Assembly (NCBI GenBank): GCA_002803225.1
Contig: NXFV01001714.1
Coordinates: 1 to 64,000, forward strand
DNA: 64,000 nucleotides
Reading direction: 5' to 3'
Origin: Gamarada debralockiae
Taxonomy: Eukaryota; Ascomycota; Leotiomycetes; Helotiales; Hyphodiscaceae
In this document: positions 11,401-22,758 of the stretch, one piece after another
Position numbering within the stretch: the stretch's first letter is position 1
Layout of the letters: each line of letters begins with the position of its first letter
Notes under the pieces: generated by a model
Seen by the model: the letters and a program-made list of their open reading frames with translations, nothing else
What the model was told of the DNA's origin: nothing
Databases searched by the model: none
Program-made: the position numbers and the translations under genes

Positions 11401-12195
11401 GAGATGATCGTTTCCACGAAGGCTTGAAGCTCTACGGGCGAGCTTTGTGGCGGCAAGAAAAACAAAGAGGTCTTGGAATCAAGACCAGTTGCTTTACGGA
11501 TATTTGCAAGACGGTCTTCAACATCAGGAGACTGAATGATAGATTCTTCGCTCAGTAGTGCTACTATCAGGCGGGTCTTGTAACCAGATTGACTCAATAT
11601 GTTCTTTGTGTTGTTTATATCCGTTTTCAATTGGTTGTCATGTAGTGTCGACAGAGTCGGATCAGATGTAAATTTGTAGAATGATATGTAGGCACTGGGG
11701 ACGAGCTCTTGGTGCTTTTCAACCCACTTCGGATCGACTAAGCCATCAGGGAATACCGAAGAACCTGGAGTCAGAGGCGATAGGGGCGAATGAAGGACTG
11801 TGCGTGGTGTTGGACTGTTCCCTTGGGAATTTGGAGGTATCGGAGAGGATGCTGAGAGTACAGCATTACGAGGAGGTAGCACATAATCCTATTCGAGCTT
11901 CAGCAACTGATAGAAGAACCACTCTGTCTGCTTAAATTACCCTTCCAACGGTCTTCACTCTGAATTTATTCCTTCCGTTGTGTTCCCGCGAGTTCCATGC
12001 GAGGCCCCTAGCATCATTATCTCTGAAATGTCTCAGCAGAACATGTGCATCCGCAGAATCCACAACCGGAACCTCAGAAGTAATCCGCGTGCCAACTTCT
12101 TTCAACGTAGATTCATCTGGTGGAAGGAAGCCCAGGCCAGAGACAATCAACAAAGGTATATTATGAGCCACATAGGCCGGCGCGTACCCGTCCAT
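8434..12195 (-). CDS. Trafficking protein particle complex subunit 11 homologue (foie gras / gryzun)
   Basis: TRAPPC11-type proteins belong to the TRAPP III tethering complex, acting in ER-to-Golgi traffic and autophagy. Three exons on the minus strand, 11941-12195, 10316-11888 and 8434-10262, join through 52- and 53-bp introns to 1218 residues, a normal length for fungal members. The foie-gras domain begins near residue 290 (GWNVRYDFKLGVFAEFRQEM) and runs to about 560. The beta-rich gryzun-type region fills the C-terminal half. The start MDGYAPAYVAHNIPLL fits family N-termini. It diverges from RXT2 across about 640 bases. The assignment rests on the remembered domain pattern; TRAPPC10 is less likely because of the foie-gras motif. 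Confidence 0.85.
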
Positions 12196-12833
12196 GGCTT
12201 TGTGGTCCTAAAACCTCCATAAGCAGGTATTGAATGACAGGAGAATCGTTGGCAGCAGTTTCGTTGGACGTTGGAGTGGGACTTTGTGGATGGATGGGCG
12301 AGATCCTGGTAATTGACAGAGGCTAACTTGTATTCATCGTTCGATCTATCTTGGAGACATTCGCGGACCTGAGAAAAGGAGTGAATGTTAGTGATCGTCT
12401 GAATTATTTCAACCTTCAGTTCCTCGCGTTGAAGCTGTCCCGTCCCAGGTTCTGTAGACCCCTGTCATTCGGAATCTTAGCGTCATTTGGCGGTGATTGC
12501 CGAGCATCACAGTGCAGCCTTGCGCCAGCCAGTTTTGAAGCACTGGATTCACTCGTCCTCATTCTCCTGACCTTGCGGAAAACCACATCGAAGACACTAC
12601 GACTCGGCCCAAACCCAATATTACATATCACGGCCTCTACTTATTAATTCTAGCCCTCGATCTACCTTAATTACGGCGTTCTTCCAACTTCGCGATCCCT
12701 CGAACCCCTCAGCGTGTTCAGCGCGGAGTCGCCTCCACGCGAGCGAAAGCAGATTTTCGTCCACGAAAGCACACCTCAGTACGACTGGAAACGCATCATT
12801 GCTGGGATCTCACGGTTCCTTCTCCCTGTCAGT
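12196..12833. promoter_or_regulatory. Divergent intergenic region, TRAPPC11 / RXT2
   Basis: About 640 bases between two start codons facing away from each other, so it should contain both promoters. I see no reliable TATA box or repeated motif, and short open frames here on both strands lack coding character. Confidence 0.5.
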
Positions 12834-14550
12834 ATGGCGACTCAAGCTGCAATCTTCGCCGAGACCATTGCTGGCATGAAAAAGGCCGTCAAAAGAAAAG
12901 CATACGGTAGAGTAGCAGCAAGATCCGACTGAGGCCAACAGTCTTGCTAATAATATTGTGCGATACAGATTCGGACTCCGATAGCTCTATCGAACAATTA
13001 ACGAATCGGGGGAACAAATTGAGGAAGAAGGCACGATATGTTCATGAAGGTCAATTGGCGCCGCCAACTGGTCCTGTGGTTTACAGAAGGGTATGTCACA
13101 GTCAGAAGATGATAAGCCTGCGATGATATTCGTACTATGTGCTGATATCCCACAAGAAAATAGAACATGCAGGTTTCTACCGAGATATTATAGGTCGGAA
13201 TCCTCCATTAGTGGACGAGGATGGGTACGAAGTCGATAGCGAGGATGACGATGAGAGAGCACAAGCTGCCATTGCTGCAGCTGCAGAGTTCGATCCGTAT
13301 GCAGACGTAAAGATTGAAAGTATGGACACCCTACACAACAGAGAGAGACCGCACTGACAAGCAATTGCACAGATCTTCTTGCGCCTTTGACTGCCGCTTC
13401 TGATTTGCCTGACCATCCGACCCTTGCCAAGCCTTTCCTTTCGAAGACTCTCACAGAGCTTACTCGACATGCGGGCGAGATGGTACAAAAGGAGAAAGCG
13501 TCTCTTTGGAGAATGAAACATCTGTTGACAAAGTTGAGTGGAGATCACACATGGATACCCTGTGAGAGCGTCGAGACCGAGAGCGATTTTATCCTTTTCG
13601 GTGATGAACGAGAATCCCAGCGAGGGAATCAGCTTCAAAAAACAATCTCGAAGGAAGATGGAGACCATCTATCGACAGGCACATTGGTATCAGAGGATGG
13701 AGCCCAGGCAGCTCCATTGATGATCACTCAGGGTGAAACTCCTCAAGAGGGAGCTCCAGATGCAGACAAGGGTACAATCGAAGGACCTGCCGTAGATGGC
13801 GATGTTACGATAGTATCTACCACGAAGGAAGCGATCGTTACCGATACAAATGGAGTGGGCGAGCCATCCACTGCCGAGAAACTCGGCGAGACTCAAGAAG
13901 CGGATGTCCCCAAGCAGTCAACAGAAAATGCAGCGGAGGAAGGTCACGAAGCTGCTGCTGCTGTTGCAGGTGCAATGGATGTGGATGTCGCCACTCAGCC
14001 CGAAGAAAATACCGAGAACCAAGGACAAGCTCTGGTCGCTACTGAAGGGGATGCTGAAGCTGGCGAAGATGAGCAAGAAGATCTTCCTGCTCCTACTCGT
14101 ATGAGAACACGAGCTCAAGCACAGGCTGCATCGGACAATGCGACGACCCGAACAAGATCCGCGACTCCAGATTCCAATGTCGAATCATTCATACACCCAT
14201 ACTTCTTGGCACCACAAAAAGCCCGCCCGGACCGAGATCTCGGATTGCCTCAGCATGAGGCAGAAGAGACGAGGAGACTACTGCAGTTGTACATCCAAAA
14301 GCAAGAGGAGGTCTGCCGTGGTGCTCAAAGAGTATACGAAGGTTTACTAAGAGCCGATCGTTACCGCCACTTAGTCATGAAATGGGCGAAAGCCGAAGCT
14401 CACGTTGGATTGAACCGGGATATGTCTGACGGCGAGGATTGGTATGATAAAGAGGAGTGGGGCTTAGATGAAGACCTGAAGAAGGGACAAGATGAGGAAG
14501 AAGAAGATGCTGCAACAACAGCTAAAAAGACAAGGACTAGGCGGCAATAG
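12834..14550 (+). CDS. RXT2: RXT2-like subunit of the Rpd3L histone deacetylase complex
   Basis: Rxt2 is a structural subunit of the large Rpd3/Sin3 histone deacetylase complex. Four exons, 12834-12906, 12969-13090, 13157-13319 and 13373-14550, join in phase to 511 residues. The N-terminal Rxt2 domain covers roughly residues 22-215 and is recognisable from DSDSDSSIEQLTNRGNKLRKKARYV, RNPPLVDEDGYEVDSEDDDE and LLAPLTAASDLPDHPTL, ending with WRMKHLLTKLSGDHTWIPC. The middle is an acidic, alanine- and glutamate-rich linker, probably disordered. The C-terminus (about 390-500) has another conserved-looking helical stretch and ends in basic residues. The ATG at 12834 is used; upstream the frame offers only a GTG. 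Confidence 0.88.
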
Positions 14551-14980
14551 TTCCGGGTCGCTAGATGACCTTCAGATATGGGGAATGGAGAACTGCATAG
14601 GTTCGGTTCGAAAAAGGCGTAACTGGGAGGCCGTTTGATGGCTGGTGAATGAGCGACTATATCCAGGACAATGAGGCGTATCGGGGAGCCTCTGTATTTA
14701 CTGAACATAAAATCCGACGAACTCACAATAGCATGGGCAAAGTAGAATGAACGTTTAATACTCAATGTCCCCTTTTGCTGTGCCCCTCAAAATCACCTGC
14801 AAATTACCCCTGTCCATTGGTCCGAGCTCTTCTCGACGTCATATAATTCACTCGTGATTCGCTGAACAGAACACATGTATTTACCTTAAAGCTCCAAGAC
14901 GTCAACGTTGTCTACTTCCCCAGATTGATTCTTGAGTCTGCACAAACTTTTTTCTGACCTTTGAGATATTAGTCGACAAC
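14551..14980. other. Intergenic region between RXT2 and OPI3
   Basis: 430 bases, presumably the RXT2 3' end followed by the OPI3 promoter. Nothing else was recognised. Confidence 0.45.
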
Positions 14981-15774
14981 ATGACGAGCTTCTTGGGAGA
15001 CAACAAAGATCTCGTAGACTTTAACCAGAAAAGTCTAGCAAGTATGCCAACTCTCAACTCCCACCTCTCTACAGCTGCTAATACAGGACTCAGTTGCTGC
15101 GGCATCAATTGCTTTCAATCCGATCTTCTGGAAGTAAGATTCCATTGCCCGTGACTGTCTTGAACATATTTCTGATCTTCTGTCTTCACAGCACCGTTGC
15201 CCGACAAGGTACTTAAACTCCCAAATCGATCTATCGACTACTCTAACAACCCCCAGAGTATCACAACAAAATCCTCACCAAGCTCGCCGGCGGGAACTCG
15301 CGCTACGCTTGCTATGGCCTGGCCGTAGTCATCTTCTCCCTGGGCATATTCCGCGACTTCCTCTACGAGCGCGCCCTGCGCTCCCAACCCTCTCACCCAC
15401 TCCTCGAAACCGCACTCTCAAACTATATCGCCTACGGTCTCCTGGCCGCCGGTAACATCCTCGTTCTCTCTTCGATGTGGGCACTCGGCATCACGGGTAC
15501 ATATCTGGGCGATTACTTTGGAATTCTGATGGATGATATTGTTACTGGGTTTCCATTCAATATTATGGCTAGCCCGATGTATTATGGGAGTACGATGAGC
15601 TTTTTGGGGACTGCGATTTTGTTTGGGAAACCGGCGGGGATTTTGTTGACGGTGGAGGTGTTGGTGGTTTATTTGATAGCGCTGAGGTTTGAGGATCCGT
15701 TTACGGCGGAGATTTATAAGAAGAGGGAGAGGGAGCAGAAGGCTGGTAAGAAGGGTGGGAAAAAGGAGCTGTAG
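14981..15774 (+). CDS. OPI3: Phospholipid N-methyltransferase (Opi3/PEMT type)
   Basis: This enzyme carries out the last two methylations from phosphatidyl-monomethylethanolamine to phosphatidylcholine using S-adenosylmethionine in the ER membrane. Four exons, 14981-15041, 15094-15133, 15192-15208 and 15257-15774, give 211 residues, close to yeast Opi3 (206). Exon 3 is only 17 nt. The first intron is taken to end at 15093, not at the nearer CAG, because that gives IAAASIAFNPIFWN. Several membrane segments are visible (about 20-35, 58-75, 95-115, 165-190). Characteristic stretches are YYGSTMSFLGTAI and FEDPFTAEIY before a lysine-rich tail ending KKEL, which could help ER retention (inference). 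Confidence 0.92.
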
Positions 15775-16110
15775 ATGTGGTCAGTAGGGGGTTTGCGGTG
15801 GGGTTGATGACGAAGAACGAGATGAGATGGGACGAGAACGAGATGATAGAGTTGAGATGCCATCAGGAGCATATGCATAAAGAAAAATACTTAAGACGGG
15901 GATACCAAAGAGGGGTTCAACAATTAGCGGGCGTTGCATAGATATCAACTACTTTGCATCGTGGGCGTTGGGAACGGAAAAGAACCCTGTGGAGTTTTCG
16001 ATGAAGAAATCATAATTCCTTTGCACAGACTTTTTTTCGTCTAATCTATGTGTTTGCTGTATTTGGTGGGCTCTACTCCCGAGTGTCAGCGTTTCTCACC
16101 TTTGTAGAAT
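15775..16110. other. Convergent intergenic region, OPI3 / nitrilase-family amidase
   Basis: 336 bases between two converging stop codons. It contains both 3' ends; no gene or repeat was seen. Confidence 0.45.
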
Positions 16111-17122
16111 TCATATCTCTGGATATACGTCGCTGAGTCCCAGTCAGCTGGCGACCTTTAAGATTCTTGGGGTCGACAACTTACATTCTCCTAAGCAAGG
16201 GCATCTCTCTCTGTATCTTCGCTTGGTAATCCAAATCGATATCTACAACAGCAATTTCCGGCTCCGTTCCCTCTCCAGGCAGATCGGCCAAGACTTTCCC
16301 CCAAGGATCAACAACCATAGAGTGTCCATAACTTGTTCTCTTCTCATTGTGAGAGCCAACTTGAGCTGCAGCAATAACATAGGTCTGAGTCTCGATAGCT
16401 CTCGATCTTAGCAGTGTCTCCCAGTGAGCTTTACCTGTTGGAACTGTGAATGCTGACGGATACGTGATAATCTGGGCATTTTGGCGTTTGAGAGCCAGAC
16501 CAATTTCTGGGAATCGTAACTGCAAGGCATCAATCTCCTCCCTGGCCGAGTAAAATGCAGAGGCAAACTCACATCAAAACAAATAGTCAACCCCACCCTT
16601 CCAACAACCGTCTCAACAGGCGGAATAATCTTCTTCCCAGCCTCAACACTATTACTCTCCCTCAAAGCCCCATAATCAAACAAATGAAGTTTATCATAGA
16701 AAGCTTCAATATCGCCCTTCTCGTTGATCCAGCAACTTCTATTCCCAATCTTGTCATTGGCTGCTGGTACGTGAATCCCTACATTGATTGCTAAAGAGGA
16801 GTCTTTGGCTGCCTTTTGGAGACCGAGAACGAATGAACTTGTATCCATAGGGCGAGCGAGGGATATGGATTCGGTGGGGGAAGAGGCGATGTAGTCCGTT
16901 GCTTCGGGGAGGAAAAGGGCCTGGATGTTGTGAGATGACTTAGGGGTGGAGAATGGGGGAGAGACGGACTTTGGCTCCTGCTTCGACGGCTTTTTTGACG
17001 AGGATTTGACAGAGGCCTAGATTATGGCTCATTGATGAAGTAGAGCATAGCTGTCCAACGGCCTGATAGATCTCAGCACAGAGCAGACAGTCACTGAAGA
17101 GTAAACTTACTGCGAGAGTCAT
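16111..17122 (-). CDS. Carbon-nitrogen hydrolase, Nit1/Nit2-like (probable deaminated-glutathione amidase)
   Basis: Members of this nitrilase branch hydrolyse amides; close homologues repair deaminated glutathione. Five minus-strand exons, 17111-17122, 16970-17062, 16573-16920, 16185-16519 and 16111-16132, give 269 residues. The catalytic triad is visible: Glu41 in ALFLPEATDY, Lys112 in YDKLHLFDY and Cys149 in LTICFD, followed by LRFPE after an intron. The last intron restores the end RRIDVYPEI. The first exon codes for only four residues, and the second intron (16921-16969) begins GTCCGT, an uncommon donor, chosen because it gives the conserved GAK-ALFLPEA junction. Whether the substrate is deaminated glutathione or another amide is inference. 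Confidence 0.87.
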
Positions 17123-17640
17123 GACTGAAGCTGAAAAGGTACGTTACTTGTATTGAGGCAAAGAAACTTGATCAAAGAACTCTAGAGGACTGCTCTGTAA
17201 TTTTGTGGGCTGTCTACAAATTGTTGAAATGAGGTAGGGAGATGAAGAGTGGAGAGCTCGATCCGGCACAAGCTGTACAAATAGAGTCATACCCACCGGA
17301 TTTAACAGATAGAATGGGAGGTTTCCGCAAACTGCCTATTATTGTTACAAGTTTACCTGCCACCGATGCAGTAAATAGTGTACAAAAAAGGTAAGACGGA
17401 TAAAAGTCAGAGTTGAAGGAAGAGTCATGGTGAGTAGTTATGGAATTACACTTGTGGCTGAGGTATGACGTTTCGATCTCCCTCGAGAAATTCTTTGACC
17501 TTTCCCAGCAACGATTCACTCCAACAATTCACTGTACAATACGAGGCCCGACGTGCCACCACGAGTTGTTATGTATTTAAGCTAGCTTTTGAAAGTCCTA
17601 CAACCTTTTCTAGCGACATGTCACTTTAGAAGAGGCCAAA
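17123..17640. promoter_or_regulatory. Divergent intergenic region, amidase / HEM25
   Basis: 518 bases between two outward-facing start codons. It should hold both promoters. No gene, repeat or RNA was recognised. Confidence 0.5.
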
Positions 17641-18663
17641 ATGTCAAATGGCGGCCGAGCCGGGAAATCGTCTTCTTGTAAGCAATTCACTGAAGGTCAA
17701 CAGAGCGACCACTAACGATTGATAGCATTCCACTTCGTAGCTGGTCTGGGGTCAGGTGTCCTTTCTGCAGTTCTTCTCCAGCCTGCAGATCTACTCAAAA
17801 CCCGTTTACAACAATCTGGTCAAACCTCACTCCTAGCGACGATCCGCGAACTCTCGAAGTCCCCAAATTCAATCACTGCCTTCTGGCGCGGCACAATACC
17901 CTCAGCTCTGCGCACCGGTTTCGGATCTGCGATCTACTTCACAAGTCTGAATTCCTTACGTCAACATGTTGCGCGGTCGAATCTGTTACGAACAATCGGT
18001 GTTGTGGATAACGGCAGAGTGCCAACTTCATCATCATTACCGAAACTGTCGAATCTCGCAAACTTGACCACTGGCGCAATTGCCAGAACTTCGGCCGGGT
18101 TCATCTTGATGCCTATAACAGTCATTAAGGTTCGATATGAATCAAATCTTTACGCGTACAACTCGATTGTTGGTGCTGGAAAGGATATTCTCAAGACCGA
18201 AGGACTCAAAGGATTCTTCTCGGGTTTTGGAGCAACAGCCATAAGAGATGCACCATACGCAGGTCTATACGTGTTATTCTACGAGCAGCTCAAGAAGAGG
18301 CTGAGCATGCTCTCTCACAAAGTTCCCATTGCAGGAGAACTGGCGGAAACCATGAAAGGTTCCACTTCAGCGTCCATCAATTTTGGTTCTGGAGTACTCG
18401 CAGCTGGACTCGCAACAGCTATCACCAATCCGTTCGATGCCATCAAGACGAGGATACAATTACAACCGAATGAATACCACAACATGTTATATGCGGCGAA
18501 GAAGATGATTAGAGTCGATGGCGTTAAATCGCTGTTCGACGGCTTGGCTTTGAGGATGAGCCGTAAGGCTCTCAGTTCAGCTTTGGCTTGGACACTGTAT
18601 GAAGAACTTATTAGAAGAGCAGAGCATACCTGGGAGAAGACGCATGGTCAAGGTGTGCTCTAG
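17641..18663 (+). CDS. HEM25: Mitochondrial glycine transporter (SLC25A38 / Hem25)
   Basis: This inner-membrane carrier imports glycine into mitochondria for the first step of haem synthesis. Two exons, 17641-17677 and 17726-18663 (intron GTAAGC to GATAG, 48 bp), give 324 residues. Three carrier repeats are present, each with its signature: [12 protein letters not shown] near residue 30, [12 protein letters not shown] near 145 and [12 protein letters not shown] near 255. The start [29 protein letters not shown] is typical of the Hem25 branch. It diverges from the amidase gene. Confidence 0.92.
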
Positions 18664-18919
18664 AATCACCACTTTGGATACGGGAAATGAAGATACCACT
18701 CAACGCATAAAAAGACCTCACGATCCTCGAACGATCAAGGTTCATCACTTCATATTGATTCGTTATTTCTGGCTAATGGAGTGGGTATTGCAGACTCATG
18801 ACAAAATTAACATCCGAAATGCAGTTGCAAAAGCAGATTACTCCAGAGCAGTCCAGATCGCCTCCCATATTCGAATTGCAGAGATCGATTCCAAATTCCT
18901 TTTCCTTCATATTTCCTTC

Positions 18920-19986
18920 TCAACGCCTTCCGCCGGTCATGAATGTCACAAGCGGCGATGGCGATGGCCTTCTCTTGTGCTCCTTCTTCCTCACAAACTC
19001 GAATTCGACGTCGCCGTGTTTTTTCTTGCCTTCAATGGCAACTAGAACTGGTTGCCTTCGCTCTCGGATCTCGCGAGTGTGGTTCCACAAGAAGTCTTGT
19101 TCATATTCGGGAACCCATCGTCGAATGAGGACATAGTTGGGATCCTGCAATTTATTAGCTCTTGTCTATAAAATCCCTCCCGTTCAAAACTTACCACATC
19201 GAATTCATAGTCAATTCTATAAGCGTTCAAAGTCTCGATCGATAAATGTTTGCGGGACATTCTCGTGAACGTAGGTCGGTTCGGATCGATGGCCTTCTCC
19301 TTCTTGGTAACGACAGCAATTTGTCTATCATCCATACCAGCCCTTCGTAGATCGTCCTCGAGTCGATGCTGGTATTCCTTCTCTCGCTCCTCCTTCTCCT
19401 TCTTCTCTTTCTCTATTCTCTCAGCCTCCTTCCTCTTCCATTTCTCGACAGCTTCATCAGCTTCCTTCTTGATCCGCTTCTTCTCCTCCTCCTCTTCTCT
19501 TTCCTTGCGTAGCCTCTCCAGCTCCAATTCCTTCTTCAGGCGTTTCGCTTCCTCCTCTCGCTCGGCTTTCATCTTGAACTGCTCGAGCTCCTTGCGGGTC
19601 TTTTCCAATTCATATTCATCGCGAGAAGAGTGTCGGGACGAGGAGCTGAAAGATGGAGCTCGTGATCTGGACCGGGCCCGAGCATGTGGTCGAGGAGCGA
19701 GTTGAAGGTAGGCACTCCGGTCGTCCTCATCCTCGTACCTTTCCTCGTTGTAGATTTTGTTGATGATAACTGGAGCTGGTGGAGGGCTTTGTCTATGACC
19801 AGTAGATCGAGATCTGTGTAGGCCACTAGAGCTATACTGTGGCTCGAGATAACTGCTGCCATGGTGGTAGTAGACTGGTCTCGCTGGACGATGGTGCTCG
19901 GGATTATAGATGATTGGCCCTGGCGACGCACGACCGCGATGGATGCGGATATCGAGCTCGTCGTCTTCGTCGTAATAACTACTCAT
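18920..19986 (-). CDS. Charged coiled-coil protein with conserved fungal C-terminal domain (possibly DUF8035)
   Basis: Two minus-strand exons, 19195-19986 and 18920-19144, with a 50-bp intron, give 338 residues. The N-terminal 110 residues are tyrosine-, proline- and arginine-rich. From about 110 to 205 there is a long lysine/glutamate coiled coil (repeated KKELELERLRKEREEEEE-like text). From about 215 to the end a compact conserved-looking domain begins IAVVTKKEKAIDPNRPTFTR and contains LIRRWVPEYEQDFLWNHTRE. I recall this architecture from uncharacterised filamentous-fungal proteins carrying a domain of unknown function (DUF8035), but cannot confirm the family here. Role unknown. Confidence 0.75.
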
Positions 19987-21390
19987 CTTGAACGAGGCTT
20001 AGACTTCGCCCGAACTCACAAGGCTATCCAATAAATCAGGTTTTGTTCGTAAATAGGATCGCTCCCCTCAAGGCTGTCGAGCGTTGGGTTCCCCGCTCTG
20101 GCACCACCCGCGGCTCGTTGATAGGCGATAAGATCGAGTGGTCTTCCCACCAGCGTGCGATATCGATTTTCAATGTCGAATAATTCTTTGCAATGGATAC
20201 GGGATTAACGACACGCGATAGGAAGCGGAAAAAAGCTGTAGAAAGCTCACTCAGTAGAGGCAAACAGAATCGGAAAGTAAAAGTGATTCAGAAAGTCGGT
20301 GTCAGCAGGAGTGGGCATGGGCTTATTTAAAGTCAGACTACTGGAGGGGTAGAGGAGCGATTGCTAAGGGCTCAGCTAGACCGCACAGAAACCGCACTTG
20401 ACGAGCCATACAACGGCCTTCAAATGGATAGAACCCATGCCATGGCTGACCATCTGAAGCAGAATCCAGCCCTAAGAGTTTCCAGCCTCTTTTGCTTGGC
20501 TGCCAGGGTGGGGAAATTTCCAGTCTTGAGCGACGCTCTTGTTGGGTGCAGAGCATGCAGCAACACGCTGCATCTAACTCCATCCCTCGTAAATGGGACC
20601 TCTCTCAGGCGTCCAATGCCTCGCACAGCGCAGGAAATATCCTTGTTTTGGGTTAAACAAATTCAGAGTTCCTGCCCTTCGGTTGTCCTGTCTAAAATAG
20701 GCTTAAATTGTGGCGGCATGCGTTTACGTGATGAGGTCTCCGAAAGTATCTCATGTCTTTGAGACCATGAGAAGACTGTGAAAGGGAGATATTGTCAAAC
20801 AAAGACCAAGGTGATACCTCGATAAACCCTCGCGATACGCTGTGTGGGGTGCGGCCCGCATAAGATTAAACTCCTCGCTGCTTCAAGTTGGATGCTTCCG
20901 AAAACAAAGCCTGCTCAAATCGTGTGGTTGCTTCTTCACAGCTGCGGGTTGGCATACTGGGCCAACTTCCGTGGCCCCCAAATCTGCAAACGCCATGTAC
21001 AAACGCCGTCTCATGCAAGAAAGACTGTTGGATTACCAATGGATGGAAGTGGCGGATATCTCCTCCAAAATAGAACACATGATCATATCTGGATAATTTC
21101 TTGATTTCGTGTTCTTTTTCTTCATGAATTTGAACATCTCTGTAGAAAGACTCGAACCGAAGCTGAAGCGGCCCCCCTGTATTTCACTTTCAGCCCCCAA
21201 CCATACGTATGCCACGACAGCGATATCCGTAGCATGAATCGTTGAAACCTCCAGAACCATTCTAAATTTGGAAGTCTCTTACTCAAGCTGCTGACCCTCC
21301 TCAAAGTCCTATTCGTCAAAGCTTGTATCTCTTCCCGTCGAGTGGCACAATCCCGTCATCCCCAAGTCTCCCGAATGCGAACGTCCATCA
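19987..21390. other. 1.4-kb intergenic region without a supported gene
   Basis: Lies upstream of the coiled-coil gene and downstream of prefoldin 1. Several open frames of 60-130 codons occur on both strands, but they overlap one another, mostly lack an ATG and show no domain. I see no tRNA, repeat or transposon relic. The left part is presumably promoter and 5' leader of the coiled-coil gene. Confidence 0.45.
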
Positions 21391-21983
21391 TCATGCACGC
21401 CCTCCGCTCTTGAAGATCTGATCGATATGCTCCCGGCTATTCTTATGCGTCGTCTCAAGATACTGGAGCTTCTTTCCCAGATTCTCAACATCCGATTTCA
21501 GCTCCGATGTCTCGGTCGTCAACCTTCTGTCGACTTCGGCTATAGGGCTGAACACAAACCTGCCAATCGCGAATTAATATTGAGGTCTCGTGATCATTAG
21601 TGGGGTTGGGCATGAATGACTGCTCCGGACGAAAAAGTACAATGTAGCAAGAGGAGAGAAAGAGAATGGTTGACTCACATTTTGCCCACTCCTTCGTAGA
21701 CGTTGGTGTCCCTTGGTAAGGTGGATACCTCGCTCGAGGTCAGTTGCAGCATGCGGATCTCGCGTTGCTTGACTGCTATTTGCGATTTGACGACGTTGAT
21801 CTGTTGTTGAGCTTGTACTGCTTGGCTTTCGATCTCTTGAACGAGCTGGTAATATGGATGTTAGTAAATATGGATTTCAGAGGGTTTCGTCGTGGGGAGA
21901 ATGCAAGCTCCTGAGGAATGGGAGATATCAGAGTTCTAGTGTCTGATACTAACCTTCTGCAACGCCTCATTTGGAATAGACAT
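21391..21983 (-). CDS. PFD1: Prefoldin subunit 1
   Basis: Prefoldin is the hexameric jellyfish-shaped chaperone that passes nascent actin and tubulin to the CCT chaperonin; this is a beta-class subunit. Three minus-strand exons, 21954-21983, 21679-21845 and 21391-21559, give 121 residues, normal for the family. The pattern is helix (MSIPNEALQKLVQEIESQAVQAQQQ), beta hairpin around the conserved STLPRDTNVYEGVGKMFVF, then a second coiled-coil helix (LKSDVENLGKKLQYLETTH). Reading the conserved hairpin across the second junction supports the splice sites. The introns (108 and 119 bp) are longer than most in the window. Confidence 0.9.
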
Positions 21984-22758
21984 CTTTCCAGTGTTCTAAG
22001 GTAACGGATCAAATTTGGTGATATTCGTAGAACCCCTTTGCTGGAGTTGTCGCAGCTTTAAGAACAAAAAGATGTTTTCGCGCCTGGCAAGTCAACCGCG
22101 TGATTCAGCGATAAGGAGGTCACGGGCGATAAGAAAGCTCAGCTAAGCTTTTTGTCAATGCTTTGGGTCTTTGCGTCGCCGTAACTTCCAGTCCCCCTGC
22201 AGCAATCATTGGTCTCAAGCAAATACGGACGACTGCTCCAGATTTTACTCGTAAATTCCTGAGAACCTTTTTGAACAGTCCTCTTCTCTACCCTTGTTTC
22301 TTCAATATTGGTATACTTTCAGAAGAAAATATTTCCTGAATCAGCAATAAGATCATGATATGTAACATCGGTCACCGAAATTATGGACCTCTAAACTTTC
22401 TGCGCTCTGATATCCAAAGCATTATCAGCACAGGTACATTGGCAATCGGTGCCGCAGAAGCCGGTAAAAGTGGAAACGCAACAGCATGACGTTGCAGCTC
22501 GAGGACCAGTAGACAAGGATTATCGGACCTTCCTCATGTCGCACAGTTTAAGTAGACCTTCCGCCTCGAATACATGTGCTAAACCTACACACGCGTTCAG
22601 ATGCTTGGGTCTCGTTGATTACTGGGTTACCTGCCAATTTCAAGGGTCCAGATACCTCCAAGCCTTGCGCTGAGCTTATTCTGAAGTCTTTAAAGGCTCC
22701 GAAAGCCTTCGCACCAAGGGCTGGGAATCCCCCATCATCCGTACGTCAATTTTTGGAG
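21984..22758. promoter_or_regulatory. Divergent intergenic region, PFD1 / alkaline ceramidase
   Basis: About 775 bases between two outward-facing genes. The ceramidase frame is open upstream of 22759, so a longer N-terminus starting near 22576 is possible though not expected from the family. Otherwise only promoter sequence is assumed. Confidence 0.45.

Noticed and set aside
20361..20762. 133-codon plus-strand frame in the 19.9-21.4 kb intergenic region
   Set aside because: Starts at TTG, has no domain, and competes with other equally long frames on both strands.
22576..22758. N-terminal extension of the alkaline ceramidase
   Set aside because: The frame is open but the extra text has no family resemblance; MGFKLPSIPYPP at 22759 is the usual start.
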